From Tannerellaceae bacterium (GTDB taxonomy: Bacteria; Bacteroidota; Bacteroidia; Bacteroidales; Tannerellaceae), in the NCBI GenBank assembly GCA_031266215.1, contig JAISBL010000010.1, forward strand, positions 1 to 38,856: a stretch of 38,856 nt of DNA. The letters run 5' to 3'. The notes under the pieces are model-generated. The model was not told where the DNA came from. It did not search any database and saw only the letters and a list, made by a program, of their open reading frames with translations. The position numbers and the translations under genes are program-made. Each line of letters opens with the position of its first letter. Within the stretch, counting starts at the first letter, position 1. This document shows positions 10,921 through 20,364 of the stretch, piece by piece.

Positions 10921-11448
10921 TCACTGCAACAAGACTTTTTCTAATACCTGCGCCGATCTGTGTATGTCGTTTTCGGTATCCATTGTTTCGACGTCGAAAA
11001 CAATAGTTGCCTGCATATAATATGGCGTTCTTTTCAGCAGATTTTCAGACACAAAAGAGAGCAGGTCGGCGCCGCTGCGGCCATTCAGCACCGGGCGTGT
11101 GTGTTTCACCGGCGATAGTCGTTTAACCAGTTCTGCGGGCGATACTTTCACGTATACTGTTTTCCCTGCCTCGTTCATAAATGTCATATTATTATGGAAA
11201 CAGGGTGTTCCACCCCCGGTTGAGATCAATACGTTTTCAAACGTGGCTACTTCACGTAGTATATTGCATTCAATTTTCCGAAAGGCTTCTTCTCCTTTTT
11301 CCGCAAATATCCGGCTGACTGTCTTATAGTAACGAGCTTCTATGTAGGCATCCAGATCAACAAAAGAAAGATTCATCCGTTTAGACAGTTCTTTGCCTAT
11401 TGTTGTCTTCCCTGCTCCCATATAGCCTATCAGAAAGATACGTTTCAT
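10921..11448 (-). CDS. aroK: Shikimate kinase
   Basis: Phosphorylates shikimate to shikimate-3-phosphate with ATP, in the chorismate pathway. The 175-residue protein has the Walker A motif GYMGAGKTT at residues 8-16, the shikimate-binding DLDAYIE, the EEAFRKIE motif with its arginine, the STGGGT loop, and the lid region HTRPVL. Full family length. It begins 6 bases after the DUF6261-like gene, so the two are probably cotranscribed. Confidence 0.95.
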   Translation of the reverse strand: MKRIFLIGYMGAGKTTIGKELSKRMNLSFVDLDAYIEARYYKTVSRIFAEKGEEAFRKIECNILREVATFENVLISTGGGTPCFHNNMTFMNEAGKTVYVKVSPAELVKRLSPVKHTRPVLNGRSGADLLSFVSENLLKRTPYYMQATIVFDVETMDTENDIHRSAQVLEKVLLQ

Positions 11449-11454
11449 TTTCTT

Positions 11455-12225
11455 CTAATTTTCGTCACCATCTGCGTCATCTCTTTTTGAGCGCCGCAGA
11501 GCAATAGAGTCCAGCATGTCTGTAGTGTACATATTTATATTGTCTATTATTGTGCCAAGCTCATCTATGACTTGTTTCTCCTTCGTAATTTCATGGCTGA
11601 CCAGATAGACGGCGTTGACAAACTTTACTACTTCAAAAAAAGCCTGATCTACCTGTGGGCGGAGCTGTTTCAGCTTATCCTTCATACTTCTCTGGTGTCG
11701 CTTCATTGAGCGTTCGTTATAAAGTGAGCGGAAACTTTCGTTGGCGGTTTTCAAAAGTTCAAGAGGCCTTATCAAATCCAAATGTTCAAGGGCCTTGAAG
11801 CGTGTTTCGTTTTCTTCCATCTCTTTAACAAAGGAATCAATCAGTATGGTGTTCTCCTGAAAGGACTTGCGATGCGCATTCCGGTAAGGTTCCAGCACCT
11901 CGTCCAGGTTTATTCCCGCTGTTTTCAGTTGGGGATCAGGGTTATACTTCATATTTTCTATAAATCGTTTGATAAAGAAAAACAACTCGTCACGCTTCTG
12001 GTCGGCAGCCTGTATATCCTTTGTTTCTTCAAAGGCTCTGTTCCGTGTAAATGCCTCATCTTCTTTACGAAACAATTTTTCGTATGCCAGGCGGTGGTCC
12101 TCCATATTGTAATTTTTAGCAATGATGGGCGTAATAGTTTTTAACACATTTACATGGTAATTGTAGTGCTCTGAATTACGCACAAGACGAAAGCTTGGCC
12201 TTGTGATTTCTTTAATCTTTTTCAT
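11455..12225 (-). CDS. Conserved protein of unknown function, probably DUF6261
   Basis: A 256-residue, mostly alpha-helical, charged protein without signal peptide or membrane segments. Its beginning (MKKIKEITRPSFRLVRNSEH) and the following pattern of RDELFFFIKRF and AHRKSFQENT resemble the Bacteroidales family DUF6261, which has no established function. I chose ATG at 12225 because it gives the family-like start; the frame also holds an ATG 14 codons upstream at 12267. It precedes aroK in an apparent operon. Confidence 0.65.
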   Translation of the reverse strand: MKKIKEITRPSFRLVRNSEHYNYHVNVLKTITPIIAKNYNMEDHRLAYEKLFRKEDEAFTRNRAFEETKDIQAADQKRDELFFFIKRFIENMKYNPDPQLKTAGINLDEVLEPYRNAHRKSFQENTILIDSFVKEMEENETRFKALEHLDLIRPLELLKTANESFRSLYNERSMKRHQRSMKDKLKQLRPQVDQAFFEVVKFVNAVYLVSHEITKEKQVIDELGTIIDNINMYTTDMLDSIALRRSKRDDADGDEN

Positions 12226-12572
12226 ATTTATTAGTAGATTATCTATGATTTTATATTCGTTGCTCAAAAATTATCATTATCCATTTCATTATTATTTTCT
12301 GCGGCCGCAAATTATTAATTATTATTGACAGTCCAACTCTCTTCGCGCAAAATTTGAATAGGTTTATAATTTTTTAATTCACTCGTTGTCGGAATAATCA
12401 AGTTTTGAAATTAATATGGCATTCCGAATATGAAGAAAAATTACGTATATACAAACAATGTGTTAAATTATTCAGAATATCAGCAAAAAAATCTATACAT
12501 CGGAAAATAGTTCGACTAGATTTCAGAGGGCATATATTCATATTTTTTTACTGTAAATTCCACTAAAAATCA
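12226..12572. other. AT-rich intergenic region
   Basis: About 350 bases, strongly AT-rich, between the DUF6261-like gene and the alkylation-repair gene, both on the minus strand. It must hold the promoter for the DUF6261-like/aroK genes, but I find no TAnnTTTG match I would defend. No hairpin, repeat or small gene could be supported. Confidence 0.5.
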
Positions 12573-13307
12573 CTACTCGCCATTCTGTTTATCTCTATTT
12601 ACAACTTTACCTTTGCGAAGAAAGTACTGCCGCTCGTTTTCAGGATAATGTTCAATTGCATAGCGGAGGGTAGTGCGTGACATTTTTTCACTATTCCGCT
12701 CTATGAAATCAGTGAGTGCCTCCCTGTCTCGTTTCCCTACCTCGCGGAGCATCCATCCGACAGCTTTATGAATCAAGTCGTGTCTATGATGAAGCAGTTG
12801 CTCTGCCAAAGCAAAAGTGTCGATGAATTCGTGATTCCGGATAAACATCAGTGTTGAGACAATGGCAATGCGTTGTTCCCATAAAGAAGAGCTTTTAGCT
12901 AATTCATACAAGATAGATCGGTCTTTATCAAGTAGATAAACTCCTATAACATGTGGGTAAGCCACATCTACCAAGTCCCAATTATTGACATAGCAGGTAT
13001 TTTTCAGGAAAAAATCGAACAAGAGAGTTCGCTCTTTGGGGTCAGCTTTTTTGAATTGTTCAACGCCGATTAGTAATGCGCAGAGACGGGCCTCGTGATA
13101 TTTGCTCGAAATAAGTTTTTGTAACTCAGGCAGCGGCGTATATTTATTTTCCTTTACAACGTCTCGTGTGATCGGCGCTGTAATTCCCATGAAGACATCC
13201 CCTTCGGCATACTCACCGGGGCCGGTCTTAAAAAAACGCTGCAGAAACCGGGCTTTTTTAGCGTCTGAAACGGAAAACAGTTCGCTGAGTATATGTTCCG
13301 CTGTCAT
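12573..13307 (-). CDS. DNA alkylation repair protein (AlkD-like glycosylase)
   Basis: HEAT-like-repeat DNA glycosylase family that removes bulky or cationic alkylated bases. The 244-residue protein shows the family's helical repeats, with FFKTGPGEYAEGDVFMGI near residue 26-43 and the conserved NNWDLVD followed by LLDKDRSIL; WMLREVGKRD lies in the C-terminal third. Its start overlaps the end of the upstream dehydrogenase gene by 4 bases (ATGA), suggesting translational coupling. Confidence 0.88.
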   Translation of the reverse strand: MTAEHILSELFSVSDAKKARFLQRFFKTGPGEYAEGDVFMGITAPITRDVVKENKYTPLPELQKLISSKYHEARLCALLIGVEQFKKADPKERTLLFDFFLKNTCYVNNWDLVDVAYPHVIGVYLLDKDRSILYELAKSSSLWEQRIAIVSTLMFIRNHEFIDTFALAEQLLHHRHDLIHKAVGWMLREVGKRDREALTDFIERNSEKMSRTTLRYAIEHYPENERQYFLRKGKVVNRDKQNGE

Positions 13308-14263
13308 GGTTTAAGTATTTGCGCGATGGGACGGTCCTTTTCGATGAAACCGATAACGTTATTGCAAACTGCTTTAATCATATCATAACGGGTAGCCAGC
13401 GTCTGGGTACCTATATGTGGAGTCAAAACAACGTTTTCGAGTTCCAGCAATTCAGGTAGCGGATAATCTCCAAATTCAAAAACATCAAGTCCGGCTCCAC
13501 GTATGACTCCATCAGATAAAGCTTTAATGAGAGCGAGTTCGTCCACTAGCGGGCCTCTGGCGGTATTGATGAGGATGGCAGAGGGTTTCATTTGCGATAA
13601 TGCCTTTTGATCGATAATATGATATGTTTCCTGCGAAAAAGGCGCATTAATCGAAAGGAAGTCGGATTGCGTTAATAATTCATCAAAACTGACATATATA
13701 ACATTTAGTTTCGTTTCTTCTTCCATATCAAGCTGCCGGCGATTGTGATAAATAACATTCATACCACAGGCGCGCGCCCGTTTACAAAGAGCTTTGCCTA
13801 TGCGTCCCATACCCAGAATACCCAGAGTACTATCTGTAATTCGATCACCAAGATTTTGAATCAGAGATACTTTCATTTTGTTGTCCTCCTTGCGCAACTT
13901 GCGGTCACATTCTGTAATCCGACGTGCTACGTCAATGATCAGTCCCAGTGCCAGATTCGCGGTAGGAGCTATAACAGGGCCTGGTGTATTAGCAACAGTT
14001 ATCCCTTTTTGCAATGCATAGCTAACATCAATGTTATCATAACCTACAGCATAATTAGCTATGAGCTTCAAATTAGCAGCTCGGTCTATCAAAGGTTTGT
14101 CAACAAGGAAGTCAAATATGGGGCATAGCACATCATAGTCAGGAATACGTTCAAAAACTTCGCCATACGTAAAACTCCTTCCTTCAGGAAAGATAACTTC
14201 ATAGCGCTTTTCCAGTTCGGCAAAGCCATCACGAAGCATATTATAGGTCATCAAAATCTTCAT
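13304..14263 (-). CDS. D-isomer-specific 2-hydroxyacid dehydrogenase
   Basis: NAD(P)-dependent oxidoreductase of the D-2-hydroxyacid dehydrogenase family, 319 residues. The Rossmann motif is in LGILGMGRIGKALCKRA; catalytic residues of the family are present as Arg in NTARGPLVDE, Glu in the LDVFEFGDYPLP region and His in LTPHIGTQT. Substrate (glyoxylate, hydroxypyruvate, lactate-like or other) cannot be decided from sequence. First gene of a two-gene unit with the alkylation repair gene, behind a good promoter at 14292-14322. Confidence 0.9.
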   Translation of the reverse strand: MKILMTYNMLRDGFAELEKRYEVIFPEGRSFTYGEVFERIPDYDVLCPIFDFLVDKPLIDRAANLKLIANYAVGYDNIDVSYALQKGITVANTPGPVIAPTANLALGLIIDVARRITECDRKLRKEDNKMKVSLIQNLGDRITDSTLGILGMGRIGKALCKRARACGMNVIYHNRRQLDMEEETKLNVIYVSFDELLTQSDFLSINAPFSQETYHIIDQKALSQMKPSAILINTARGPLVDELALIKALSDGVIRGAGLDVFEFGDYPLPELLELENVVLTPHIGTQTLATRYDMIKAVCNNVIGFIEKDRPIAQILKP

Positions 14264-14291
14264 AACTAAAATATTTAATTTTTCTCGGCCT

Positions 14292-14322
14292 CAAAAATAA
14301 ACAAAGCCTTAGTCATAGCAAA
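14292..14322 (-). promoter_or_regulatory. Bacteroidota-type promoter of the dehydrogenase/alkylation-repair unit
   Basis: On the minus strand, TTTG (14319-14322), 19 bases, then TATTTTTG (14292-14299). Both boxes and the spacing fit the consensus TTTG / N19-21 / TAnnTTTG. It lies 29 bases before the start codon. Confidence 0.7.
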
Positions 14323-14359
14323 AAGAAACAACAAGCAAAATGACAAACACAGGAGACAA

Positions 14360-14391
14360 ATTGTGTAATTCGGAAATCCGGCTTACTTTTG
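14360..14391 (+). promoter_or_regulatory. Bacteroidota-type promoter of the spmAB-to-deoC run
   Basis: ATTG (14360-14363), 20 bases, then TACTTTTG (14384-14391). The -7 box is a full match and the -33 box is three of four. It lies about 64 bases before the fused spm gene and diverges from the promoter at 14292-14322. Confidence 0.6.
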
Positions 14392-14454
14392 TTTCCACAA
14401 CGATTTGCTGATTATTATGGATTTGCAAGCAGTAATTTATAAAATGAGAATAGT

Positions 14455-15687
14455 ATGGTATTAAACTATATCTGGATAGCCTTTTTCCTGACTGCTTTCA
14501 TAGTTGCTTTAGGAAAACTACTTATAGGAGGGGATACTACTGTATTCACAAACATTATAAACGCATCATTCGAGTCTGCCAAATTAGGATTTGAAATATC
14601 CCTTGGGCTAACCGGCATCCTGACGCTTTGGCTGGGCATAATGAAAATAGGCGAGAAGGGTGGTATTATCCAGGTTTTTTCACGCTTATGCTCACCTGTT
14701 TTCAGAAAGCTTTTCCCAGACATCCCGGCCGGGCATCCGGTTACAGGTTCTATTTTTATGAATATATCCGCCAATTTATTAGGTCTCGATAATGCCGCCA
14801 CTCCTATGGGGTTGAAAACGATGCAGCAATTGCAGGAACTCAATCCCCAAAAGAGTCAGGCAAGTAATTCAATGATAATGTTTCTTTGTATCAATGCATC
14901 AGGACTTACGCTTATTCCAATTACTATCATGATGTATCGTATTCAACTTGGAGCAGCTAATCCATCAGATGTTTTTTTGCCTATCCTGTTAGCTACATTT
15001 TCGTCCACTTTAGTCGCCATCCTTGCTGTATGCATTAAACAACGGATCAATATATTTCAGAAGAGCCTGCTTATATTCTTTATAGGACTGGGATTGTTCA
15101 TCGGAGGATTAGCATGGCTTTTCACATCAATGGAAGAAGAAAAAGTATCTCTCTATTCGACCCTATTTGCCAATACGCTATTGTTTGCCATTATTTGCGG
15201 ATTTATCGTAAGTGGAATACGAAAAAAAATAAATGTATATGACAGCTTTATCGAAGGGGCCAAAGAAGGATTCAGCACGGCTATAACAATTATTCCATAC
15301 CTTATAGCCATCTTAGTTGCCATAGCTGTATTCCGTGCATCGGGAGCAATGGACATTATCATTGAAGGCATCAAAATAGGTGTAACTTCTATAGGGTTAG
15401 ATGCTGAATTTGTAGGCGGACTCCCTACCCTGCTAATGAAACCATTGAGCGGAAGCGGGGCGCGCGGAATGATGATAGATGCCATGAATACGTATGGGGC
15501 CGATTCTTTCGTAGGCCGGTTAGCCTGTATTGCGCAAGGGTCTACAGATACTACCTTTTACGTAATTGCTCTTTATTACGGCAGTATTAGCATACGCAAC
15601 ACACGATACACCGTGCAATGTTCGCTTCTGGCAGACTTGGCAAGTGCTATCGCTGCAATTGTGTTCGCATATATATTCTTTTTTTAA
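14455..15687 (+). CDS. SpmA-SpmB fusion, nucleoside-recognition/Gate-domain membrane protein
   Basis: A 410-residue polytopic membrane protein in which the two spore-maturation proteins of Firmicutes are joined. The N-terminal half is SpmA-like (FTNIINASFESAKLGFEI; SANLLGLDNAATPMGLKTM), the C-terminal half SpmB-like (YDSFIEGAKEGFSTAI; KPLSGSGARGMMIDAM; TDTTFYVIALYYGS). Both halves carry the Gate (nucleoside-recognition) signature. Bacteroidota do not sporulate, so the role must differ; transport of a small molecule is a reasonable guess only. First gene of a plus-strand run; ybeY follows 9 bases later. Confidence 0.85.
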   Translation: MVLNYIWIAFFLTAFIVALGKLLIGGDTTVFTNIINASFESAKLGFEISLGLTGILTLWLGIMKIGEKGGIIQVFSRLCSPVFRKLFPDIPAGHPVTGSIFMNISANLLGLDNAATPMGLKTMQQLQELNPQKSQASNSMIMFLCINASGLTLIPITIMMYRIQLGAANPSDVFLPILLATFSSTLVAILAVCIKQRINIFQKSLLIFFIGLGLFIGGLAWLFTSMEEEKVSLYSTLFANTLLFAIICGFIVSGIRKKINVYDSFIEGAKEGFSTAITIIPYLIAILVAIAVFRASGAMDIIIEGIKIGVTSIGLDAEFVGGLPTLLMKPLSGSGARGMMIDAMNTYGADSFVGRLACIAQGSTDTTFYVIALYYGSISIRNTRYTVQCSLLADLASAIAAIVFAYIFFF

Positions 15688-15696
15688 TATACAAAC

Positions 15697-16137
15697 ATGG
15701 CTATTACGTATCATACAGAAAATGGTCAAACACCTTCGATCAAAAGACGAATTGTAAATCAATGGATCAAATCGGTAGCTAAAGTCTACGACAAGGAAAT
15801 TGGCGAGATCACATACATTTTTTGCTCGGAAGAACAGATATTAGATATAAACAAGCAGTATCTGAATCATGATTATTATACTGATATAATAACCTTCGAT
15901 TATTCCGAAGGCAACGTTATATCAGGAGACATCTTCATATCACCTGATACCATAAAAAGCAATGCTGAAACTTTGGGCGCTCCATATATGGAAGAGCTTC
16001 ACCGCATCCTTATTCATGGCATCCTACACTTATGCGGTATAAACGATAAAGGACCCGGGAAACGTGAAATAATGGAAACAAACGAAAACGAAGCACTTTC
16101 GATTCTATCGAAAGAAGTCTATAAAAGCATAAAATAA
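15697..16137 (+). CDS. ybeY: Endoribonuclease YbeY, 16S rRNA maturation factor
   Basis: Zinc-dependent single-strand RNase involved in 16S rRNA 3' maturation and ribosome quality control. The 146-residue protein carries YYTDIITFDY in the middle and the zinc motif HGILHLCGINDK (H-G-x-L-H-L-x-G with a variant third position) in the C-terminal third. The usual third histidine of HxxxHxxxxxH is not present: the motif reads H, then H, then D in place of H within GINDKGPGK, as occurs in other Bacteroidota copies as far as I recall. mnmG starts 2 bases after it. Confidence 0.9.
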   Translation: MAITYHTENGQTPSIKRRIVNQWIKSVAKVYDKEIGEITYIFCSEEQILDINKQYLNHDYYTDIITFDYSEGNVISGDIFISPDTIKSNAETLGAPYMEELHRILIHGILHLCGINDKGPGKREIMETNENEALSILSKEVYKSIK

Positions 16138-16139
16138 GG

Positions 16140-18017
16140 ATGAATTTCTTTTACGATATTATAGTGGTCGGAGCCGGGCATGCAGGATGTGAAGCCGCCG
16201 CCGCCGCTGCAAATTTAGGTTCAAAAACACTCCTCATAACAATGGATATGGACAAGATTGCGCAGATGAGTTGCAATCCTGCCGTAGGAGGCATTGCCAA
16301 AGGGCAAATCGTTCGCGAAATAGACGCGATGGGTGGACATATGGGGATTGTGACAGACCTCAGCTCCATTCAATTCCGTATGTTGAACCGCAGCAAAGGG
16401 CCTGCAATGTGGAGTCCCCGGTCACAAAGCGACCGCATACGCTTCACTGAAACATGGAAAAACATCTTAGAAAATCAGGAGAATCTTCACATTTGGCAGG
16501 ACACTGTAAGTGAATTAAGCGTAGAAAAAAATGAGGTGTCGGGTGTAAAAACGAGAATGGGAGTAAGTTTTCGTTCAAAATGCGTTGTGTTAACCAATGG
16601 CACTTTCCTTAACGGACTTCTGCATATAGGGCGTACCCAATTAAATGGCGGACGTATTGCAGAGCCGGCAGTGAAAGGGGTAACAGAACAATTGGTATCG
16701 CTCGGGATAAAAACAGACCGCATGAAAACCGGCACGCCAGTGCGTATAGACGGAAGAAGTGTGCATTTTGAAGACCTGACAGAGCAACCTGGCGAAAAGG
16801 ATTTCCACAAGTTTTCATACCTGGATTTTGCCCCACAAATGCTAAAGCAATTGAGCTGCTGGACACTTTTTACGAATGAAACTTGTCACGAAATACTGCG
16901 CAAGGGGCTTCCAGAATCGCCGCTATACAACGGACAAATAAAGAGCATCGGGCCCCGTTACTGTCCAAGCATTGAAACAAAAATAGTAACCTTTGCCGAT
17001 AAAGCCCGCCATCAATTGTTTCTCGAGCCGGAAGGAGAGAATACGCAGGAATACTATCTGAATGGCTTTTCGTCTTCTCTCCCTTTAAACATACAGTTGC
17101 AAGCATTGCAAGCTATCCCTGCTTTCCGGGATATTCATATATATCGTCCCGGATATGCCATTGAATACGATTTCTTCGATCCCACGCAATTACAACATAA
17201 TCTGGAAACAAAACAAATCAAGAATCTCTTTTTTGCAGGACAAATTAATGGAACAACCGGATACGAAGAAGCCGGAGGACAAGGGTTGATGGCAGGAATT
17301 AATGCGCATATAAACTGTCATGGAGGAGAACCGTTTGTGTTAGGAAGAGATGAGGCTTATATAGGCGTATTGATAGACGACCTTGTCTCCAAAGGGGTTG
17401 ATGAGCCTTATCGCATGTTCACCTCCCGCGCCGAGTATAGAACACTTCTTCGGCAAGACGATGCAGACATGCGTTTAACTGCTAAATCCTATGCCATAGG
17501 ACTAGCCCAACAAGATCGTTATCATTTACTGGAAGAGAAAAAAAACTATAGAGACCGGATTATTTCATTTATAGAAAACCATTCCATAAAGCCCCAGGAA
17601 GTGAATGGCAGGCTGGAAGCGGCGGGAACAACTCCACTTGCACATGGATGCAAACTAATTGATTTGCTACTTCGACCACAACTATCGCTGGAAAGTTTGG
17701 CCGGTTTTACTCCTCCACTTCAGGCAGAATTAAATCAACTCCCGACAAGCAGAAAAGGAGAAATAATAGAAGCGACGGAAATACTCTTGAAATACAATGG
17801 ATACATTAAGAGAGAACGGTTGATTGCAAAAAAGATAAGCCGCCTGGAAAACATTCGAATCAAAGACAAATTTGACTATAACAGCATACAATCTCTTTCT
17901 ATCGAGGCGCGCCAAAAGCTGACAAAAATAAACCCTGAAACTCTTGCGCAAGCGAGCCGAATGCCTGGAATTTCGCCGAACGACATCAATATATTATTGG
18001 TTCTATTGGGGAGGTGA
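16140..18017 (+). CDS. mnmG: tRNA uridine-5-carboxymethylaminomethyl modification enzyme MnmG
   Basis: FAD-dependent subunit that, with MnmE, modifies U34 of certain tRNAs. The 625-residue protein has the dinucleotide motif VVGAGHAGCEAA at residues 9-20, the signature CNPAVGGIAKGQIVREIDAM, the second family signature GPRYCPSIETKIV, FAGQINGTTGYEEAGGQG and the SRAEYRTLLRQDDAD region with a helical C-terminus. Normal length. mnmG is often near the origin of replication, which fits the parS site immediately downstream. Confidence 0.97.
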   Translation: MNFFYDIIVVGAGHAGCEAAAAAANLGSKTLLITMDMDKIAQMSCNPAVGGIAKGQIVREIDAMGGHMGIVTDLSSIQFRMLNRSKGPAMWSPRSQSDRIRFTETWKNILENQENLHIWQDTVSELSVEKNEVSGVKTRMGVSFRSKCVVLTNGTFLNGLLHIGRTQLNGGRIAEPAVKGVTEQLVSLGIKTDRMKTGTPVRIDGRSVHFEDLTEQPGEKDFHKFSYLDFAPQMLKQLSCWTLFTNETCHEILRKGLPESPLYNGQIKSIGPRYCPSIETKIVTFADKARHQLFLEPEGENTQEYYLNGFSSSLPLNIQLQALQAIPAFRDIHIYRPGYAIEYDFFDPTQLQHNLETKQIKNLFFAGQINGTTGYEEAGGQGLMAGINAHINCHGGEPFVLGRDEAYIGVLIDDLVSKGVDEPYRMFTSRAEYRTLLRQDDADMRLTAKSYAIGLAQQDRYHLLEEKKNYRDRIISFIENHSIKPQEVNGRLEAAGTTPLAHGCKLIDLLLRPQLSLESLAGFTPPLQAELNQLPTSRKGEIIEATEILLKYNGYIKRERLIAKKISRLENIRIKDKFDYNSIQSLSIEARQKLTKINPETLAQASRMPGISPNDINILLVLLGR

Positions 18018-18023
18018 TTTAAT

Positions 18024-18039
18024 TGTTCCACGTGAAACA
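18024..18039. promoter_or_regulatory. parS: parS site (ParB-binding centromere site)
   Basis: TGTTCCACGTGAAACA, identical to the well-known 16-bp parS sequence first defined in Bacillus subtilis. It lies in the 39-base gap between mnmG and uvrC, close after the mnmG stop. ParB binds such sites near the origin and spreads to form the partition complex. No parA or parB lies in the window. Confidence 0.88.
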
Positions 18040-18056
18040 ACGAAGAAAAGACGAAC

Positions 18057-19892
18057 ATGGACAAGGGAAATAATGTAGAAAGTTCAAAAAATGAAATAGA
18101 GACTTATTTGTCTTCTATCATTTCTATCATTCCAGAAAAGCCGGGATGCTATCAATATATGGATGAAAAAGGCGCTATCATATATGTAGGAAAGGCCAAA
18201 AATCTAAAAAAACGAGTCTCTTCATACTTCAGCCAAACGCATGATAACATAAAGACTAATATGCTTGTCAAGCGCATACGCGACATAAAATATATAATTG
18301 TAAATAATGAAGAAGATGCCTTACATCTGGAGAATAGCCTTATAAAACAGCATCGCCCTCGTTATAACGTGCTATTGAAAGACGACAAAACCTACCCTTC
18401 TATTGTTGTTAAGAACGAATATTTCCCCCGTGTTTTTCAAACAAGAAACATATTGAGGGACGGTTCGCAATATTATGGCCCCTACTCCTCTGTTTATATT
18501 GCCAAAATAATGCTGCAAATGATCAAGGATATTTATCCTATCAGAGCGTGTAATTATCCTCTCGCACCGGAAAATATTGCTAAGGGGCGTTATAAAGTAT
18601 GCCTCCAATATCATATAAAAAAGTGCAAAGGTCCATGTGAAGGATTGCAGTCGCTGGAAGAATATCAAAATAATATTACTCAGGTAAAAGAAATATTGAA
18701 GGGGAATATATCCAAAATCAGTAAAACTTTGTATGAACTTATGCATAAATGCGCAGAAGAAATGCACTTTGAAGAAGCTCAAATAATAAAGGAAAAATAT
18801 GATGTTGTTGAAAATTACAGAGCAAAATCAACTGTAGTTCCCCCTATGCTTACAAATATAGATGTATTTTCTTTCACTGAGAATGAACATTCGGCATACA
18901 TTAATTATATGCATGTGGGAAATGGAGCTATTGTGCAGGCCTACACATTTGAATATAAAAAGAGGCTTGATGAACCAAAAGAAGAACTCTTAGGGCTAGG
19001 AATAATAGAAATGAGAGAGCGCTTTAATAGTACTGCGCAGGAAATTATAGTGCCATTCCTGCCAAACATAGAATTGACAGGGAAAGCAGTGTTATTCATC
19101 CCGCAAAAAGGAGATAAAAGAAAATTGCTTGAGCTATCTGAACAGAATGTAAAACAATACAAAATAGACAGGCTCAAACATGCCGAAAAGCTAAATCCGG
19201 AACAACGCACAACACGTATCCTCACCAACATACAAAAGGATTTACACATGAATGTTTTGCCAATGCACATAGAATGTTTTGATAATTCCAACATACAAGG
19301 AACAACTCCGGTAGCAGCATGTGTGGTGTTCAAAAAAGGAAAACCTGCCAAAAGAGACTACCGACACTTCCATATAAAAACGGTTGAAGGGCCTGATGAT
19401 TTCGCCTCAATGATAGAAGTTGTAACCCGCCGGTACACCCGACTGCTAGAAGAAAAGCAAGAGCTTCCACAACTTATCATAATAGATGGAGGAAAAGGGC
19501 AACTGAATGCAGCGACAAAAGTGTTGAGAGAACTCGGGCTGCTAGACAGGATAACAATAATAGGACTGGCAAAACGTCTGGAAGAAATATTTTTCCCCGG
19601 GGACTCTATCCCTATCATCCTGGATAAAACATCGGAGACTTTGAAAGTTATCCAGCACCTGAGGGACGAAGCTCACCGCTTCGGCATCACTTTTCACAGA
19701 CATATGCGAAGCAAGAAACAAATAGCATCAAGACTGGATACAATCAAAGGTATTGGCGAAAAAACAAAAACATTACTTTTGCAAGAGTATAAAAGCGTGA
19801 AGCGCATAAGAGAGGTTCCGTTCGACGAACTAAAAAAAATCATTGGAGAAACAAAAGCAAGGTCAATATTAAATGAATTAAATAAGGAATGA
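18057..19892 (+). CDS. uvrC: Excinuclease ABC subunit C
   Basis: Dual-incision nuclease of nucleotide excision repair. The 611-residue protein starts with the GIY-YIG nuclease domain (PGCYQYMDEKGAIIYVGKAK, residues about 28-47), then the UVR (UvrB-binding) motif near residue 235 (FEEAQIIKEKY), the RNase H-like second nuclease (HIECFDNSNIQG; IIDGGKGQLNAA) and C-terminal helix-hairpin-helix repeats (LDTIKGIGEKTKTLLL). Clearly AT-richer than gyrB or polA. Its 3' end overlaps dtd by 4 bases. Confidence 0.96.
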   Translation: MDKGNNVESSKNEIETYLSSIISIIPEKPGCYQYMDEKGAIIYVGKAKNLKKRVSSYFSQTHDNIKTNMLVKRIRDIKYIIVNNEEDALHLENSLIKQHRPRYNVLLKDDKTYPSIVVKNEYFPRVFQTRNILRDGSQYYGPYSSVYIAKIMLQMIKDIYPIRACNYPLAPENIAKGRYKVCLQYHIKKCKGPCEGLQSLEEYQNNITQVKEILKGNISKISKTLYELMHKCAEEMHFEEAQIIKEKYDVVENYRAKSTVVPPMLTNIDVFSFTENEHSAYINYMHVGNGAIVQAYTFEYKKRLDEPKEELLGLGIIEMRERFNSTAQEIIVPFLPNIELTGKAVLFIPQKGDKRKLLELSEQNVKQYKIDRLKHAEKLNPEQRTTRILTNIQKDLHMNVLPMHIECFDNSNIQGTTPVAACVVFKKGKPAKRDYRHFHIKTVEGPDDFASMIEVVTRRYTRLLEEKQELPQLIIIDGGKGQLNAATKVLRELGLLDRITIIGLAKRLEEIFFPGDSIPIILDKTSETLKVIQHLRDEAHRFGITFHRHMRSKKQIASRLDTIKGIGEKTKTLLLQEYKSVKRIREVPFDELKKIIGETKARSILNELNKE

Positions 19893-20341
19893 GAACAGTT
19901 ATACAACGAGTAAAGAAAGCTTCCGTATGTGTCGATGGAGAAATCATATCCCAGATTAGAAAAGGTCTGCTCGTGTTTGTTGGAATTGAAGATCGCGACA
20001 CAAAAGATGATATAGAATGGCTTACAAAAAAAATAACAAGCCTCCGAATATTCGACGATGATGAAGGAGTGATGAATCGCTCCGTAATTGAGTCAAATGG
20101 AGAGATATTAATCGTAAGTCAGTTCACACTCCATGCTTCAGTCAAAAAAGGGAGCCGTCCATCCTATATAAGATCATCTAATCCTCTGATAGCCACACCG
20201 TTATATGATTTATTCTGTCGGAAAACAGGTTCACTGCTCGGAAAAAGTGTTGCCACAGGCATATTTGGAGCAGATATGAAGGTAGAACTAATAAATGACG
20301 GGCCGGTCACCATCTGGATTGACTCACAAAACAAAGAATAA
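19889..20341 (+). CDS. dtd: D-aminoacyl-tRNA deacylase
   Basis: Removes D-amino acids (and mischarged glycine) from tRNA. The 150-residue protein has MRTVIQRVKKASVCVDG at the start, the catalytic SQFTLHASVKKGSRPSY region and the cross-subunit Gly-Pro motif in NDGPVTIWIDS, though the order GP is embedded as NDGPVT in the usual place. The ATG overlaps the uvrC stop by 4 bases. Confidence 0.95.
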   Translation: MRTVIQRVKKASVCVDGEIISQIRKGLLVFVGIEDRDTKDDIEWLTKKITSLRIFDDDEGVMNRSVIESNGEILIVSQFTLHASVKKGSRPSYIRSSNPLIATPLYDLFCRKTGSLLGKSVATGIFGADMKVELINDGPVTIWIDSQNKE

Positions 20342-20364
20342 GTCACAATGTCAGCGTTGGCTAA

